Source: Gemmatimonas sp.
GTDB lineage: Bacteria; Gemmatimonadota; Gemmatimonadetes; Gemmatimonadales; Gemmatimonadaceae
Length of the DNA stretch: 36,250 nt
Assembly (NCBI GenBank): GCA_023910675.1
Contig: JAAVWC010000037.1
Span: 1-36,250 of the forward strand
Reading direction: 5' to 3'
Positions 33,931 to 36,250 of this stretch are shown here, one piece after another. Below the pieces are notes generated by a model. The model saw nothing but the letters and a program-made list of their open reading frames with translations. It had not been told where the DNA came from and made no database searches. Position 1 is the first letter of the stretch, and each line of letters starts with the position of its first letter. Both the position numbers and the translations under genes were made by a program.

Positions 33931-35217
33931 TCAAGGCGTCACGTGACAAGCACGGCCGCCGCTCCACGACCCGAAACAGAGACGCTCGCCAAACCAGTAA
34001 GGCAACGCTCGGTAATCGTCCACCGCATGGAGCGCGATGTCGGCCCGATACCCAACGGCGAGCTGCCCCGTCTCGTTGGCGAGCCCCAGCGCCGCCGCCC
34101 CGTTGACGGTCGCCGCGATCCACGCCTCGGCGGCGAGCATCCGGAGTTCGCTGACAGCCAGCGTGAGCACCAGCGGGAAGGCCTGCAATGGCGACGTACC
34201 GGGGTTGAAATCGCTGGCAAGGGCAACCGCCGCCCCCGCCTCGATCAGGGCGCGCACAGGGGCCTGGCGGCCCGTGCCGAGAAAGAGCATCGTGGCCGGC
34301 AGGGCCGTGGCGACGGTACTACTGCCGGCCAACGCGGCCACGCCGGCCGGCGAGACCGCCGCGAGATGGTCCGCGCTCACCGCGCCAAGAGCGGCGGCGA
34401 GGACGGCCGCCCCCCCATCATGCAGTTCATCCGCGTGGAGCTTGGGACGCAGCCCATATCGTCGTCCCCCCTCCAAGACTCGGCGCGAAGCGTCCACGCC
34501 GTAAACACCAGGCTCGCAGAACACATCAGCGAAGACCGCCAACTGCTCACGCTGCACCACCGGATACAGATCCTCGCAGATGGCGGAGATCCATTCATCA
34601 CCGCCGTTCGTGCGTTCCCGATACTCGAGGGGGATCTCATGTGCGGCCAGACAGGTCGGCACGACCCGCAGCGGCCCCGCGTCCGCGAGCCGCTTGATGA
34701 CGCGCAGCGAGCGGAGTTCATCGTGCACCGACAACCCGTACCCCGATTTGACCTCAAGCGTCGTCACCCCCCCGGCGGCGAGTCGGGCCAGGCGCGGCAC
34801 GGCCAGTGCGAACAGCTCCTCGTCGCTCCGCGCCCGCAGATCGCGCACGGAGCTGTGAATGCCCCCGCCCTGCCGCGCGATCTCCATGTACGGGACACCG
34901 GTGGCACGGAGTTCGTGCTCGGCATAACGCGGCGCCCCGAACACCGCATGCGTGTGCGAATCCACGAAGCCGGGCGCCAACAGGCCGCGCTGGCAGTCGA
35001 CCTCACTGGCGCCGGCGTACCGCTGCCGCAGTTCCTCATCGGGGGCAACGGCCACGATGCGCGCGCCTTCCACGGCGAGCCCTACACCGCTGCACACTCC
35101 GGCCTCGCGCATTTCCGCGCCGCGACGGGCGCGCCCCGGACCGGCGCACGTCACGGTCTGCGCCGCGTTGACGAAAAGAGTCGTAGGGATGGTCATCGCC
35201 GGCGCACGCTCATTCAC
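33931..35217 (-). CDS. hutI: Imidazolonepropionase
   Basis: HutI hydrolyses 4-imidazolone-5-propanoate to N-formimino-glutamate in histidine degradation. The 428-residue amidohydrolase shows VDSHTHAVFGAPR with the first metal ligands, the substrate-binding TTLEVKSGYGLS, THEIP-like AAHEIPLEYR, KLHADEL, the SADHL metal-site His and a late ASDFNPGTSP. GTG 35217 overlaps the radical SAM stop by 8 bases; ATG 35196 (MTIPTTLFVNA) is an alternative closer to the family start. The other hut genes (hutH, hutU, hutG/F) are not in this window. The gap to TPR2 is 79 bases, with nothing clear in it. Confidence 0.95.
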   Translation of the reverse strand: MNERAPAMTIPTTLFVNAAQTVTCAGPGRARRGAEMREAGVCSGVGLAVEGARIVAVAPDEELRQRYAGASEVDCQRGLLAPGFVDSHTHAVFGAPRYAEHELRATGVPYMEIARQGGGIHSSVRDLRARSDEELFALAVPRLARLAAGGVTTLEVKSGYGLSVHDELRSLRVIKRLADAGPLRVVPTCLAAHEIPLEYRERTNGGDEWISAICEDLYPVVQREQLAVFADVFCEPGVYGVDASRRVLEGGRRYGLRPKLHADELHDGGAAVLAAALGAVSADHLAAVSPAGVAALAGSSTVATALPATMLFLGTGRQAPVRALIEAGAAVALASDFNPGTSPLQAFPLVLTLAVSELRMLAAEAWIAATVNGAAALGLANETGQLAVGYRADIALHAVDDYRALPYWFGERLCFGSWSGGRACHVTP

Positions 35218-36247
35218 TCGGTGTCACCGTGGCCATGACGTCGCGCACACGCGATGCGAGACGCAACGGCGCCTGCGCCTCACCACGACAGGCATAGAAG
35301 CAGGCGTTGCAGTCGATGGGCGCATAGCCCCGATACGATTCCCAGGGGCCATCCGGCTTGAAATCGGGACAGCGCCGCACCTGCCCCTGCGGATCGATGT
35401 GAATGGTCGTCGACCCGCTCTGGCATGGTTCGGTCATCTCGCCACGCACATAGCGCGGAATCTGCTCGAGATAGTAATCCGAGTTCGTGATCACGCCGGC
35501 TCGCCTTCGCTTGTAGGCCAGTAACGCGTCGACGACGCGCTGTACGTCATCCGGATTCCCATCCTGCAGCAGGTGCGCCTCGTTGCCGTTCTTCAGAGCC
35601 GTGTACACCGAGAAGTTGACCCCGCTGCCCATCGCCGCCGCCTTCTCGACAATCGGCATGAGCTGATCGAGGTTGTCGTTCTTGATGACCGTGTTGAACC
35701 GCACGCCACCAATGCCGGCTTTCCGCATCTGCGGCACCAACGTGAGAATCTTCTCCGTCAGCCCGGGAATGCCGCGAGCCGTATCGTGTCGCCCGTCGAG
35801 GTAGTCCAGCGAGATGTTGAACTGGTCGACGCCGGCATCCCAGAGCGACTGCGCACGCTCGACCGAAAGCATCCCCGCGTGCGTGATCAGCTGCACGTAC
35901 GTGTATCGCACGGACGTACGCACCGCACGCACGATGTCTTCTAGGTCCCGACGCAAGGTGGGCTCGCCACCAGTGAAGGTGACGAGCATCGGGCTGAAGT
36001 GTTTGGCAATCTGTGCGAAGTCCGCCCATTCCCGCTGCTTCTCGCTGCTGGGCGTCTGCCAGTAGTCGCAGAAATTGCAGCGCGCATTGCAGCGCATCGT
36101 GACTTCGAAGTTGAGCAACACCGGGCGACGACGGAGTCGCAACCAGGCGTACTTGGCGAGGAAGATCGGAACGTGATACGGGCGATACCGACTCGACAGC
36201 ATGAATACCGGCTCAGCGTTCAAACATGGGCAGGCGAATGCCTTCAC
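35210..36247 (-). CDS. Radical SAM protein with C-terminal SPASM-like cysteines
   Basis: Radical SAM enzymes cleave S-adenosylmethionine at a 4Fe-4S cluster to start radical chemistry. TMRCNARCNFCDYW carries the CxxxCxxC cluster ligands; FTGGEPTLR is the GGE motif contacting SAM; the barrel continues with VRFNTVIKNDN. After it are five more cysteines (EPCQSG, RRCPDF, DCNACFYAC), suggesting an auxiliary cluster of SPASM or twitch type. The substrate is not identifiable. Coordinates use GTG 36247, three bases from the window edge, and the frame is still open there; ATG 36202 (MLSSRYRPYH) is a likely internal start. It is followed directly by hutI. Confidence 0.8.
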   Translation of the reverse strand: MKAFACPCLNAEPVFMLSSRYRPYHVPIFLAKYAWLRLRRRPVLLNFEVTMRCNARCNFCDYWQTPSSEKQREWADFAQIAKHFSPMLVTFTGGEPTLRRDLEDIVRAVRTSVRYTYVQLITHAGMLSVERAQSLWDAGVDQFNISLDYLDGRHDTARGIPGLTEKILTLVPQMRKAGIGGVRFNTVIKNDNLDQLMPIVEKAAAMGSGVNFSVYTALKNGNEAHLLQDGNPDDVQRVVDALLAYKRRRAGVITNSDYYLEQIPRYVRGEMTEPCQSGSTTIHIDPQGQVRRCPDFKPDGPWESYRGYAPIDCNACFYACRGEAQAPLRLASRVRDVMATVTPSE

Positions 36248-36250
36248 GAA

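Noticed and set aside
1..36250. CRISPR array, prophage, insertion sequence, toxin-antitoxin or restriction system
   Set aside because: I looked on both strands for regular spaced repeats, transposase motifs, integrase motifs and small paired genes and found none; the only tandem repeats are coding.

Overview
The window reads as chromosomal DNA of a GC-rich, diderm, heterotrophic bacterium. The protein set fits best with Gemmatimonadota (Gemmatimonas-like); that is an inference from protein character and gene neighbourhood, not from a marker search. The diderm features are a TonB-dependent outer-membrane receptor, a gmhA-like heptose isomerase, a SurA/PpiD-type chaperone, TatA and type IV pilus PilT. 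I see no prophage, insertion sequence, CRISPR array, plasmid functions or rRNA. Almost every gene is on the minus strand; only two tRNAs and the ppiD-like gene are on the plus strand. Coding density is high, with many stop/start overlaps (GTGA, ATGA, TAATG, TAGTG).

Layout. 1-454: two plus-strand tRNA genes (CAT anticodon, probably Ile2; Val-CAC), neither encoding its CCA end, then a strong hairpin. 455-8111 (all minus, transcribed from high to low coordinates): small helical protein, cpsB-like PHP phosphatase, gmhA, SDR oxidoreductase, CCA-adding enzyme, unknown protein, rarA, LEA14-like lipoprotein, hflX. 8108-14125: GDPD phosphodiesterase, yraN, recA, recX, alaS, with a terminator-like hairpin between recA and recX. 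14250-17180: a TonB-dependent receptor gene with one in-frame TAA stop. 17416-27267: a large unit TPR1-aroQ-pepP-accB-pilT-accC-comB-ftsK, resembling the common aroQ-pepP-efp-accB-accC order but with efp absent and pilT between the two acetyl-CoA carboxylase genes; comB looks internally deleted. 27547-29379: the plus-strand ppiD-like gene, with a leader hairpin upstream and a strong bidirectional terminator downstream. 29457-36250: radical SAM/SPASM-like protein, hutI, a second giant TPR protein, polyprenyl diphosphate synthase, a DUF4321-like membrane protein and tatA.

How the genes work together. Most are core functions: tRNA maturation and charging (cca, alaS), recombination and fork repair (recA, recX, rarA, yraN), chromosome segregation (ftsK), fatty-acid precursor supply (accB, accC), shikimate pathway (aroQ), quinone or cell-wall isoprenoids (polyprenyl synthase) and envelope biogenesis (ppiD, tatA, gmhA, cpsB, TonB receptor). 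The least explained parts are the two long TPR proteins with acidic/Pro-rich linkers, the damaged TonB receptor and comB genes, the pilT insertion in the acc operon, and an hflX reading frame with no ordinary start codon at the family's N-terminus. I did not find a convincing new defence or mobile system.
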